This document shows, piece by piece, positions 1 to 7,824 of a stretch of DNA of 14,015 bases. The notes beneath the pieces are model-generated. The model saw only the letters and a program-made list of their open reading frames with translations. It did not search any database and was not told the origin of the DNA. The stretch spans positions 1-14,015 of the forward strand of contig DATNMW010000005.1 of the NCBI GenBank assembly GCA_035602155.1, written 5' to 3'. The stretch's first letter is position 1, and the number at the start of each line of letters is the position of its first letter. Source of the stretch: Bog-159 sp035602155 (GTDB taxonomy: Bacteria > Acidobacteriota > Terriglobia > Bryobacterales > Bryobacteraceae). The position numbers were made by a program, and so were the translations under genes.

Positions 1-2
1 GC

Positions 3-1283
3 AACGGCTATCAACATCGATTCCTCATCGCACCGAACAACCTGCAGCAGACCGGTCTGGGCATCAGGGGCAAGGAAGAGTTTCTGCATGGCTGGTCCGT
101 TGTGTTCAACGCTTCAACTGGCATCAATCCGCAGTCCGGCCAACTCGCCAACGCGTCAGTTACCGACATCGCCAACAACGGCCTTCCCAGGAGGAGCTAT
201 TCGGAAGCCATCGACGGCGCGCGCGCTGGCCAACCCTTCAATGACGAATTCTATGCCGGTATATCGTCCGCGTATCTCGGCACGCTGACCTTCGGTCGTC
301 AGCGCTCTCTCGGCACCGATGCGATGCTCGTTTACGATCCGGCCGGCGGCAGCTATGCCTTTTCGTACATCGGCTATAACGGCACGATGGCCGGCGGTGG
401 CGACACCGAGGACAGCCGTTGGGACGACGCCCTGAAGTATCGCCTCACCTATGGCCCAGTCCAATTCGGCGCGATGTATAAATTCGCCGATGGTTCGGGC
501 GGCTGCTACTCGGCCTCCGCCACCTGGACTGCCGCCACCTGTACGCCGGAAGCGGCGCATAACAACGCCTATGGATTCGACCTCGGCGAAGGCTTCGGCA
601 AGTTCTCCGCAGACGTAGTCTACCAACGTTACAACCAGGCGATCAGCGTATTGAACCCCTTGCTGGGGCCCCAGAGTCCCACGCAGTCATATCAGTCGAC
701 CACCGACAGCATTAATACAGACCCCATCAATGGGGCCAATCTGATTGGAACGACCAACACCGTATATGGCATCGTGACCGACAACCGCGCCATTATGTTC
801 GCTGCCAAGTATACGTGGGACCCGTTCAAGTTGTTTGCCGGCTACGAATACATTCGGCAGGCTAACCCGTCGAACCCGTTGGGCGTCGGCGCCCTGGACC
901 AGGGCGGTTATCTCATGAGCGGCGTCGAAGACGACAATCTTGATTCTCCCAAGCACGTGCAGATCTGGTGGACGGGCTTGAAATACGCTATCGACAGGAA
1001 AACCGACATCACTTTGTCCTGGTATCATCAGTTGCAGAACGACTTCCGTGTTCCGACGGCCTGCTCGTCCGAAGCCGGTTTCCGCGCCTCCTGCGCGGGC
1101 ACCCTCAACGAGTTGTCGCTCTATGCCGACCATCATTTCACTAAGCGTTTCGACGGCTTTGCCGGAATTGCGTATTCCTACGTGAGTGGCGGTCTGGCCA
1201 TCGCCATTCCCCATGGCCCCGGCGTCCCCTATAAGTACGACAACAACCTTGCTCCCACAGTCGGTGGTCGTTTCACCTTCTGA
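3..1283 (+). CDS. Outer-membrane porin, 5' end outside the window (partial)
   Basis: The open frame runs in from the left edge (first full codon at base 3) and gives 426 residues ending at TGA 1281-1283. The protein is rich in alternating aromatic and small residues separated by Gly/Asp/Asn-rich turns, as in a beta-barrel, and ends GGRFTF, a terminal Phe typical of the C-terminal beta-signal recognised by the BAM machinery. Segments such as YAFSYIGYNGT, FGAMYKFADGSGG and KLFAGYEYIR resemble general Gram-negative diffusion porins (porin_4/OmpC-like superfamily). The role is inferred: passive uptake of small solutes across the outer membrane. The signal peptide and first strands are missing, so the true start cannot be seen, and a GTG at 102 is merely internal. 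Two Cys near residues 165-180 are uncommon for porins. Substrate specificity cannot be judged. Confidence 0.8.
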   Translation, partial: NGYQHRFLIAPNNLQQTGLGIRGKEEFLHGWSVVFNASTGINPQSGQLANASVTDIANNGLPRRSYSEAIDGARAGQPFNDEFYAGISSAYLGTLTFGRQRSLGTDAMLVYDPAGGSYAFSYIGYNGTMAGGGDTEDSRWDDALKYRLTYGPVQFGAMYKFADGSGGCYSASATWTAATCTPEAAHNNAYGFDLGEGFGKFSADVVYQRYNQAISVLNPLLGPQSPTQSYQSTTDSINTDPINGANLIGTTNTVYGIVTDNRAIMFAAKYTWDPFKLFAGYEYIRQANPSNPLGVGALDQGGYLMSGVEDDNLDSPKHVQIWWTGLKYAIDRKTDITLSWYHQLQNDFRVPTACSSEAGFRASCAGTLNELSLYADHHFTKRFDGFAGIAYSYVSGGLAIAIPHGPGVPYKYDNNLAPTVGGRFTF

Positions 1284-1387
1284 TCGCTTCCGCGGCGGGC
1301 TCAGTCGAGATCCCACATGGGTACCTGAAGCGCGCGAGCGGCGGTGCAGGGCCGGCAGCATCACTGGCGCGTAGCTGTGCGCGCGGC
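1284..1387. other. Intergenic gap between porin and transposase relic
   Basis: No start codon with a ribosome site and no convincing terminator were found in this GC-rich gap. The minus-strand reading frame of the transposase tail continues open through it, so part of it may be the decayed end of the IS element. Confidence 0.4.
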
Positions 1388-1802
1388 GCAATCTTCCGGA
1401 GTCGGCTCATCAACCGTTCGAACACGCCTTTCCCTCATATCGATCGCTGTAGCTCACGCCGGTGCGGCCGGCATGGCGCCAGATCTTAGCCGCCGCGAAG
1501 AGGAAGCGTAGGCGCGAAGTGGCCAGAGTCGTGTGGCGCAGTTCCGTGGCATCGGCCTGCGGTTCGCGGTTGAACAACATCAGCCAGCAGTTCAGGTTGT
1601 AGGCCAGCATGGCCAACTGGAAATGATTGCCATTCACATCGAAACGGCCTGATGGATGCGCCGCCAGCCCGGCATCGCCGTTCGCCTCTTTGATCGGGTT
1701 TTCGGAACCCGCCCGCCGGTTGTAGAACCAGACCACGCCAACACGTACGGAGCGTATGTGGGGCGGTTTGATTTTATTGGGTTCGGGAGCAATCTGCTCC
1801 AC
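1388..1802 (-). pseudogene. IS1380-family transposase, C-terminal relic
   Basis: A minus-strand frame (stop at 1410-1412) carries the end of an IS1380-type DDE transposase: VWFYNRRAGSENPIKE, including the conserved Y-N-R-x(5)-IKE block around the last catalytic Glu, then FQLAMLAYNLNCWLMLFNRE and LRHTTLATSRLRFLFAAAKIWRH. Clear similarity starts at about 1736; the residues encoded by 1737-1802 may be fusion sequence. The catalytic N-terminal two thirds are absent. After VSYSDRYEGK the frame breaks: the native ending resumes in another frame as VFERLMSRLRKIA, down to about 1388, so there is also a frameshift. The relic lies between the porin and the GloVer gene, on the same strand as the latter. 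I could not identify terminal inverted repeats or a target-site duplication. It cannot be a functional transposase. Confidence 0.75.
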
Positions 1803-1852
1803 CCTTCGTTTTTCGGGCGTTTTCCGCCTATTCTCTTCTTTGTCTGTAATGG

Positions 1853-3346
1853 TTATGGCACCCGGAAGGGCACGTTGCTCGAGAGCGTGCTGCTGGCTAC
1901 CACCTGAACTGTTCCGGTGGTGGCGCCGGCGGGTACGGTGGTAGTGATTTCGGAACTCGAAACCACGGTAAATACAGCCGCAGTGCCGTTGAATGTGACG
2001 CTGGTTGCGCCGGTCAGATTTGTCCCCAGGATCTTGACGGCCGAACCAACCGCGCCGGAAGTGGGCAGCGTTTCCACAAACGGACCCAGACCTACGGACA
2101 GGCTGTAGACGGCGCCGGCGCCGTAGGCTCCGCCATAGAACGTTGTCCCGTAAAACACCCCATTGGTGTCCTGGGCGACAGGCGCCTGCGGGTTAGCGCC
2201 GTCCGCGCAGTTGGTTAGGGCGCAGAAGCTGTATAGCGTCGTCAGCGTGCCACTGGGGGTGATCCTGAATATTGTCCCGCCGCCGTTGGCGCCGCCCGTA
2301 TATGTTGTTCCGCCGAGGTCCCCGTTAGTTGCCTGGATCAGGGCCGCCATCGGTTCTATGCCATCCACGCATCCGCTTAGGGAGCAGAAGCTATAGATCG
2401 TCGTCTGGGCGCCGCCGGGGGTGATTTTGTAGACAGTCCCTTGGCCCGCCGCGCCGCCGCCGCCGGTTGTGCCATAGAGGTACCCGTTGGTGGCCTGCAC
2501 TAGCCCGGCGAAGGGGAGGGAGCCATCCGCGCATCCGCTGACGGCGCAGAAGCTGTATAAGGTCGTGAATGTGCCGGTGGGAGTGATTTTGAAGACTGTC
2601 CCATAGTTGCCGTGGACCCCGCCACCCGCGGTTGTCCCGTAGAAATCCCCGTTGGTGGCTTGGACCAGCCCGGCCTGGGGGTATTCGCCGTCGGTGCATC
2701 CGCTGACGGAACAGAAGCTGTAAAGCGTCGTCAGCGTACCACTCGGGGTGATTTTGAAGACCGTCCCGCAGCCGTAGGGGACGCAGTTCGCCCCGCCTTT
2801 GTAGGTGGTCCCGTAGAAGTCCCCATTGGTGCCCTGGATCAGGCCGGCCTCGGGGCTGTCGCCGTCGGTACAGCCGCTGAGGGCGCAGAAGTCGTAGACC
2901 GCGGTCAGGACGCCACCTGGGGTGATTTTAAAGATCGTTCCCGCGCCGTTGCCGGAGGCATTGAGGTTCGTCCCGCCAGTCTGGGTGGCGCCGTACAAGT
3001 ATCCGTTGGTGGCTTGGAGCAGCCCGGCCGAGGGGCTGTCACCGTCGGCGCATCCACTTAGCGAGCAGAAGCTGTATAGGCTGGTGAAGGCCCCAGCCGG
3101 GGTGATCCGGAAGACGGTTCCGTAAGGGGTGCCGTAGGCTCCGCCATTCACGGTTGTGCCGTAGAGATCGCCATTGAGGGCCTGGGTCAATCCGGCGGCG
3201 GGATTGGCGCCGTAATGGCTATTGAAGCTGTGCAGCCTGGTGTAGGTCTGTGCCGGCAGGGCGATTGTCAGGGTGGCATACAGCGCAAGAACGCCGTACG
3301 CTATGGCCGAGTGCGGGGTGGTCGAACTGTTAACGATTGGTTTCAT
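1853..3346 (-). CDS. Secreted GloVer-type tandem-repeat protein with IPT/TIG-like domain
   Basis: The start chosen is ATG at 3346-3344, because AAAGGAG lies 8 bases upstream and a signal peptide follows at once; the frame is open further upstream but that part looks non-coding. The product has 497 residues. Residues 1-33 form a signal peptide with likely cleavage after ALPAQ. Residues 34-420 are seven tandem repeats of about 53-60 residues with the core pattern LYSFCSLSGCADG, then AGLxQATNGDxYGTT, then GTVFKITPxG, matching 'GloVer' (Gloeobacter/Verrucomicrobia, TIGR03803-like) repeats. Residues 421-497 resemble an IPT/TIG immunoglobulin-like domain. Six repeats carry a Cys pair five residues apart, and repeat 3 has another pair (NCVPYGC). 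Seven repeats of this length suggest a seven-bladed beta-propeller (inference). It is probably extracytoplasmic; ligand unknown. It lies downstream of and codirectional with the GH16 gene, 217 bp away. Confidence 0.88.
   Translation of the reverse strand: MKPIVNSSTTPHSAIAYGVLALYATLTIALPAQTYTRLHSFNSHYGANPAAGLTQALNGDLYGTTVNGGAYGTPYGTVFRITPAGAFTSLYSFCSLSGCADGDSPSAGLLQATNGYLYGATQTGGTNLNASGNGAGTIFKITPGGVLTAVYDFCALSGCTDGDSPEAGLIQGTNGDFYGTTYKGGANCVPYGCGTVFKITPSGTLTTLYSFCSVSGCTDGEYPQAGLVQATNGDFYGTTAGGGVHGNYGTVFKITPTGTFTTLYSFCAVSGCADGSLPFAGLVQATNGYLYGTTGGGGAAGQGTVYKITPGGAQTTIYSFCSLSGCVDGIEPMAALIQATNGDLGGTTYTGGANGGGTIFRITPSGTLTTLYSFCALTNCADGANPQAPVAQDTNGVFYGTTFYGGAYGAGAVYSLSVGLGPFVETLPTSGAVGSAVKILGTNLTGATSVTFNGTAAVFTVVSSSEITTTVPAGATTGTVQVVASSTLSSNVPFRVP
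2087..3247 (-). repeat. Seven tandem in-frame repeats (about 160-180 bp) inside the GloVer gene
   Basis: These are coding repeats. In protein numbering the units are 34-86, 87-146, 147-204, 205-259, 260-313, 314-367 and 368-420. Units 4 to 6 are the most alike and closest in length (54-55 residues). The first unit lacks the Cys pair and the last diverges at its end (YSLSVGL). On the plus strand the repeats show as recurring blocks such as CAGAAGCTGTA and GTTGGTGGC. Confidence 0.85.
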
Positions 3347-3563
3347 CGAACTACTCCTTTTGTTGGATTGTTTATTCTTTGATTCGACGTTTCGGTCGGG
3401 TGGAATGATGCCAGGGGGATCCAACGCGAGAGGCGCGAGACGGTCTGGAAAAACTCGGTCACGGTGGAACCGCCATTTATGATACAGCCGCTCGTGCGCG
3501 GAGTACAGTCTTAATTGGAATATTACTGAGTGCGAGATCGAACAAGTGCGGCCTCCGGCGACC
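3347..3563. other. Intergenic region upstream of the GloVer gene
   Basis: The gap holds the ribosome site of the GloVer gene and, on the minus strand, a possible -10 element TATCAT (5/6) in a more AT-rich stretch, but without a convincing -35 partner. A short stem CCGGC/GCCGG overlaps the GH16 stop codon and is too weak to call a terminator. Confidence 0.3.
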
Positions 3564-5120
3564 TTAGCCGGCGGGCACCACGATATTGCCGATGCTGCCG
3601 TTGATGGTGACGGTCCCCGTAGCCGTCGCGCCATCGGCCGACACGCCCGCCGGATACACGAAGTTCAATTGGTAAATGATCTCGCCGGGCGCCGCTCCGC
3701 AGTAAGTGACCTGCGCCGTGGCGCCGCCGATAGTCAGTGTGCATGTGTTCGCCGTCCACAGTGCCGCCAAAGGGGCCGGCGTGCCGTCGCTGAGCGGGGA
3801 AGTGGTCGGGCCGAAACCGTTACCCCACAGAGTGCAGTCCATCCCCGGTTGTGGCAGCGAGCCGTTCGGGCAGCTCAGTATCGCTATGCCGTTTACGCCG
3901 AACACCGATGGAGCGGCGCTCGCCAACGTGATGGGAACCGCATTGCTCAGCACGCCGTTGAGCATCACTTCGACGTTCAGCGGCGGCCCCACCAGGCTAT
4001 CCCATGGAACGGCGAAGTTGATCTGTTCCGGCGAAAGGTAGATCAGCGGCGAGGCCGCGCCGTTCACGAATACCTGCACGCCCGAAGCGTCCTCCGGGAA
4101 CATGCCGGCCGCGGAATCGAACGTCGCGCTGTTGATGGTGGCCGCCAGGCTGGGGCCGTAAATGCCTGCCAGGCTGCCGGGAGTCAGCGCCGGCCCGTAG
4201 CTGGCCGCATCCACAATGCCGCCCGCGTTGATCACCGGACCGGCGGTGCTCACGGCCTGGTAAACGCGCACGTAATCGACCAGCATCTGCTGGTTGGGGA
4301 AGGCCGCGTTGGGATCCGGCGTGCCCAGAAAAGTGCCGGGGCCGCCGATAGCCAGATTCAGCAGGATGAAGAAAGGAGCGTCAAAAACCCATGGGGCGCC
4401 CGAGGGCAGCGAGTTCGGTGTGCGGGTCTCATAGGAAATCCCATCGACGAAGAATCCGATGGAATCCTGCGACCACTCGAGGGCGTAGACGTGATAGTCG
4501 CCGGACACCGTTTCGCCGAAAGGCAGCGTGGTCGACATGCCTATACCGGACCCCCCGTTGTAGTCGGCCGCTCCCGCGGAGCTACTGACGGGACCATGAA
4601 TGGTGCCATTATTGACGATGGCATTATTGTTGAAGGTCCCGAAGTTTTCCATAATGTCGACCTCGCCGCACGCGGGCCAGCTTACTGTTTGGATGCTTTC
4701 GCCGAGCATCCAGAAGGCGGGCCAGACACCCATGCCGAAGGGCAGTTTGATGCGCGCCTCCACTCTGCCGTATGTCCAGCTCAGGTCGGTGGTCTGCGTG
4801 GAAGCTCCCGGTGCGCCGGTCTGCAGCCGGGCCGAAGTGAAATTGCCGCTGGAGTCGCGGATGGCCTGAATCACCAGGTTGCCTTGGCCGTCTTGAAAAA
4901 CGTTATTCGGCGAGTTGGTGTAGGTCTCCAATTCACCGTTGCCCCAACCGCCGCCGCCCAGATCGTAGTTCCAATTGGCGGGGTTCGGCAGCGAGCCGGC
5001 GGGCCCGTTGAATTCGTCGCTCCAGACGAGCTGCCACGAGGTTTGCGCCGGGGCGGTCTGCGCCACGGCGGAGGTTGCGGCAAACAAGGCCGCGAATGCA
5101 AACGCAAAAACGGTGCGCAT
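3564..5120 (-). CDS. Secreted GH16 endo-beta-1,3-glucanase (laminarinase-like) with Solibacter C-terminal domain
   Basis: The product has 518 residues. A signal peptide covers residues 1-20 (MRTVFAFAFAALFAATSAVA). Residues 28-290 form a GH16 jelly-roll domain starting WQLVWSDEFNG, with the catalytic signature E153-V-D155-I-M-E158 (nucleophile, assisting Asp, acid/base) and WPAFWMLG just before it; VDYVRVYQ closes the domain. The E-x-D-x-x-E spacing is typical of bacterial laminarinases, which hydrolyse internal beta-1,3-glucan bonds; lichenase or related activity is possible. Residues 295-518 (INAGGIVDAASYGPALTPGS onward) match the C-terminal domain common in Solibacter secreted proteins (TIGR03437-like), function unknown. 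No Shine-Dalgarno site is visible; an AT-rich TAATATAT sits directly before the ATG. The GH2 gene starts 31 bp away in the opposite direction. Confidence 0.9.
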   Translation of the reverse strand: MRTVFAFAFAALFAATSAVAQTAPAQTSWQLVWSDEFNGPAGSLPNPANWNYDLGGGGWGNGELETYTNSPNNVFQDGQGNLVIQAIRDSSGNFTSARLQTGAPGASTQTTDLSWTYGRVEARIKLPFGMGVWPAFWMLGESIQTVSWPACGEVDIMENFGTFNNNAIVNNGTIHGPVSSSAGAADYNGGSGIGMSTTLPFGETVSGDYHVYALEWSQDSIGFFVDGISYETRTPNSLPSGAPWVFDAPFFILLNLAIGGPGTFLGTPDPNAAFPNQQMLVDYVRVYQAVSTAGPVINAGGIVDAASYGPALTPGSLAGIYGPSLAATINSATFDSAAGMFPEDASGVQVFVNGAASPLIYLSPEQINFAVPWDSLVGPPLNVEVMLNGVLSNAVPITLASAAPSVFGVNGIAILSCPNGSLPQPGMDCTLWGNGFGPTTSPLSDGTPAPLAALWTANTCTLTIGGATAQVTYCGAAPGEIIYQLNFVYPAGVSADGATATGTVTINGSIGNIVVPAG

Positions 5121-5151
5121 ACGTATATATTAAGCTTGATTCGAACTCTTT
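5121..5151. promoter_or_regulatory. 31-bp divergent intergenic region between GH16 and GH2 genes
   Basis: The two start codons are separated by only 31 bp of AT-rich sequence holding short palindromes (AAGCTT, TTCGAA). On the minus strand TAATAT occupies positions -12 to -7 relative to the GH16 ATG and no Shine-Dalgarno sequence precedes it, which would fit a leaderless transcript. The GH2 ATG also lacks a clear ribosome site. At least one promoter must extend into the other gene. This is inference from spacing. Confidence 0.35.
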
Positions 5152-7791
5152 ATGAAGACCTTCCTTCCCGCAATGGCTCTGGCGTGTGCGTCGCTTCACG
5201 CGCAGCCCGCCGCCCCGCTCGCCCTCCGCGAGCATTGGGCCATCCAATCGTCCGCGCTGGACGAGGATTCGGGCGACGTAATTTCCAAGCCCGGCTATAA
5301 AACCACCGGCTGGTACCCCGCCACCATGCCATCCACCGTGGTGGCCGCACTGGTCGCGGACCGCGTATATCCCGATCCGGGCTTCGGCATGAACCTGCGC
5401 GCGTTCGCCGGAACCAGCTATCCGATCGGGATGAACTTCTCGAATGTCCACATGCCGCCGGACAGCCCGTACCGCGTTCCCTGGTGGTTTCGCACGGAGT
5501 TTCAAGCGCCCCTGCATAACGGAGAGCATAAGGGCGAGACCCTGTGGCTGCGCTTCGACGGCATCAACTATCGCGCCAATGTGTGGCTCAACGGCAAGCG
5601 CATCGCGGATTCCGGCAGCATGGCCGGCGCCTGGCGCTTGTTCGAATACAACGTGACGGATGCCATCCGGCCGGGCGCCGCCAACGCCCTCGCGGTGGAA
5701 GTATCCGCGCCGCTGCCCGACGATCTTGCCATCACTTTTGTGGATTGGAATCCAGGCATGCCGGACAAAGACATGGGCCTGTGGCGCGACGTGCATCTGG
5801 ATACCACCGGGCCCGTGGCCATCCGTTTCCCGCAGGCTATTACGCATCTGAATCCGCCGGCGAACGATAAAGCCGAGCTGACCATCGGCGCGGAACTGGT
5901 CAATGCGACCAAGCGCCCGGTCAGCGGAACTTTGAAGGGCGAGATCGAAGGCATCGCCTTCGCGCAGGAAGTACATCTGGCGGCGAACGAGACCAAAGTC
6001 GTCAAGTTCACGCCCGATAAGTTCGCCCAGCTCAAGATCGACCATCCGCGGTTGTGGTGGCCAATCCAAGTAGGTACGCCCAACCTTTATGCCTTGAAGC
6101 TGCAATTTGAAACCGGCGGCTCGGTGTCGGACCAAAGCACCACGCGCTTCGGCATGCGCGAAGCGACTTCCATACTCGACGAGCAGAATCACCGCGTGTT
6201 CCGCATCAATGGTAAGAATATCCTGATCCGCGGCGCGGGCTACACCTTCGATATGATGCTGCGCACGTCGCCGGAGAGGCAGGCGGCCGAGCTGAAGTAT
6301 GTGCGCGACATGAACCTGAATACGGTGCGCCTGGAGGGCAAGCTTGAAGACGACCACTTCCTCGATCTGACGGATGAGATGGGCATCCTGGTCACTCCGG
6401 GCTGGTGCTGCTGCGATCACTGGGAGAAGTGGGACAACTGGAAGGACGACGATCATTCCATCGCGGCCGCGTCGTTGCGCGACCAGATCCGCCGGCTGCG
6501 CAGCCATCCCTCGGTCTTCAATTGGATGAACGGGAGCGACAATCCGCCGCCGGCGGAGGTGGAGAAGAAATATATAGAGATCGAGAAGGAGTTAGACTGG
6601 CCGAATCCGTTTGAGTCGTCGGCCACCGAGAGACCCACCGACGTCAGCGGCAAGACCGGCGTGAAGATGAGCGGGCCTTACGATTGGGTACCGCCTAACT
6701 ACTGGCTACTGGATAAGACCCGCGGCGGCGCGCACGGTTTCAATTCCGAGACTGGCCCCGGACCGGCAATTCCGCCGATCGAAAGCCTGCGCAAGATGCT
6801 GCCGGAGGATCGTTTGTGGCCGGTCAATACGTGGTGGGATTACCATGCGGGGGGCGGCGCATTCAAGGATCTGAAGAATTTCACCACCGCGCTGGACGCG
6901 CGCTACGGCCCATCGGGCGGCGTCGAGGAATTCGCGCGCAAGGCGCAGGTGATGGCTTACGAAAGCCACCGCGCGATGTTCGAGGCTTACGGGCGGAATA
7001 AGTACACATCCACGGGAGTCGTTCAATGGATGTTGAACAATGCCTGGCCGTCCATGATCTGGCATCTGTACGACTGGTATCTGCGGCCGGGCGGCTCTTA
7101 CTTCGGGGCCAAGAAGGCCAACGAGCCGCTGCACATTCAGTATAGCTACGACGATCAGTCGGTGGTGGTGGTGAATTCTTTCTATCAGGCATATCCCGGG
7201 ATGAAGGCGCACGCCTGGGTCTATAACATCGATATGACGCAGAAGTACGCCAAGGATGCCACCTTGGATGTGGGCGAAGATAGCTCCACGCGTGTACTTA
7301 CAATTCCCACGATCAATGGGCTGTCTTCGACTTACTTCGTGCGGCTGACTCTGGAAGACGCATCGGGAAAGACGGTCAGCAACAACTTCTATTGGCTTTC
7401 GACTAAGCCCGACGATCTGGATTGGGATGAGTCGACCTGGTACTACACCCCTCAGAAAACCTACGCCGACTATACCGCGCTAAACAACCTGCCGCCGGTG
7501 GAACTGAGGTATTCGGCCGAATCGGAAGTGCAGGGCGATGACGGCATTACGCGCGTAACTGTAGAAAATCCATCGCGCCATCTGGCCTTCGCCGTACACC
7601 TGATGGTGAAGACCGTAAAGCGCGACGAGGAGGATGTGCGGGAGGAAGCCGAGATACTGCCGGTGATCTGGGAAGATAACTACTTCCCGCTGCTGCCGGG
7701 AGAGAAGCGCACTGTAACGGCAACCTACAAAGCCTCCGACGCAGGCAAGAAGCCCCCAGCCATCCAAGTAGAAGGCTGGAACGTGCGGTAG
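5152..7791 (+). CDS. Secreted GH2 family exo-beta-D-glucosaminidase-like enzyme
   Basis: The product has 879 residues with a short signal peptide (MKTFLPAMALACASLHAQ). Residues of about 60-195 form the GH2 sugar-binding sandwich (LWLRFDGINYRANVWLNGKR, then DWNPGMPDKDMGLWRDV), 200-330 an Ig-like domain, and about 335-650 the TIM barrel, followed by C-terminal sandwich domains. The barrel has PGWCCCDHWEKW and GSD (D463) where most GH2 enzymes have a GNE acid/base; GSD is the hallmark of CsxA-type exo-beta-D-glucosaminidases. The nucleophile candidate is E533 in FNSETGPGPAIPP, 70 residues later, close to the spacing in CsxA. Expected activity is release of glucosamine from the non-reducing end of chitosan oligomers. 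It is shorter than CsxA (about 1000 residues), probably lacking an extra C-terminal module. A related GH2 mannosidase activity is the main alternative. It converges with the citrate synthase gene. Confidence 0.87.
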   Translation: MKTFLPAMALACASLHAQPAAPLALREHWAIQSSALDEDSGDVISKPGYKTTGWYPATMPSTVVAALVADRVYPDPGFGMNLRAFAGTSYPIGMNFSNVHMPPDSPYRVPWWFRTEFQAPLHNGEHKGETLWLRFDGINYRANVWLNGKRIADSGSMAGAWRLFEYNVTDAIRPGAANALAVEVSAPLPDDLAITFVDWNPGMPDKDMGLWRDVHLDTTGPVAIRFPQAITHLNPPANDKAELTIGAELVNATKRPVSGTLKGEIEGIAFAQEVHLAANETKVVKFTPDKFAQLKIDHPRLWWPIQVGTPNLYALKLQFETGGSVSDQSTTRFGMREATSILDEQNHRVFRINGKNILIRGAGYTFDMMLRTSPERQAAELKYVRDMNLNTVRLEGKLEDDHFLDLTDEMGILVTPGWCCCDHWEKWDNWKDDDHSIAAASLRDQIRRLRSHPSVFNWMNGSDNPPPAEVEKKYIEIEKELDWPNPFESSATERPTDVSGKTGVKMSGPYDWVPPNYWLLDKTRGGAHGFNSETGPGPAIPPIESLRKMLPEDRLWPVNTWWDYHAGGGAFKDLKNFTTALDARYGPSGGVEEFARKAQVMAYESHRAMFEAYGRNKYTSTGVVQWMLNNAWPSMIWHLYDWYLRPGGSYFGAKKANEPLHIQYSYDDQSVVVVNSFYQAYPGMKAHAWVYNIDMTQKYAKDATLDVGEDSSTRVLTIPTINGLSSTYFVRLTLEDASGKTVSNNFYWLSTKPDDLDWDESTWYYTPQKTYADYTALNNLPPVELRYSAESEVQGDDGITRVTVENPSRHLAFAVHLMVKTVKRDEEDVREEAEILPVIWEDNYFPLLPGEKRTVTATYKASDAGKKPPAIQVEGWNVR

Positions 7792-7812
7792 GACGGGCCT
7801 CCTGGCCTGTCC
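7791..7812. terminator. Hairpin between convergent GH2 and citrate synthase genes
   Basis: GGACGGGCC and GGCCTGTCC pair as a 9-bp stem (one G-T wobble) around a TCCT loop, starting at the last base of the GH2 stop codon and ending 12 bp before the citrate synthase stop. No T-tract follows on either strand, so it is a candidate bidirectional terminator or 3'-end stabiliser only. Confidence 0.45.
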
Positions 7813-7824
7813 CCGGCCTGTGCC

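Noticed and set aside
1283..1410. Terminal inverted repeat or target duplication of the IS1380 relic
   Set aside because: I looked for matching ends on both sides of the relic and found none that stood out from chance.
2087..3247. Regularly spaced repeats resembling a CRISPR array
   Set aside because: The repeats are long, imperfect and in frame within a secreted protein; there are no short identical repeats with unique spacers and no cas genes.
3347..3634. N-terminal extension of the GloVer protein up to 3634
   Set aside because: The extension is low-quality sequence without homology, while ATG 3346 has AAAGGAG at the right distance and a signal peptide directly after it.
3546..5300. Long plus-strand open frame of 584 codons opposite the GH16 gene
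   Set aside because: Composition is Arg/Gly/His-rich nonsense typical of the antisense of GC-rich genes, there is no domain, and the minus strand encodes a clear GH16 enzyme with catalytic motif and signal peptide.
4933..6507. Long minus-strand open frame of 524 codons across the GH16/GH2 boundary
   Set aside because: It is antisense to the GH2 gene, covers the divergent promoter region and shows no recognisable motif.
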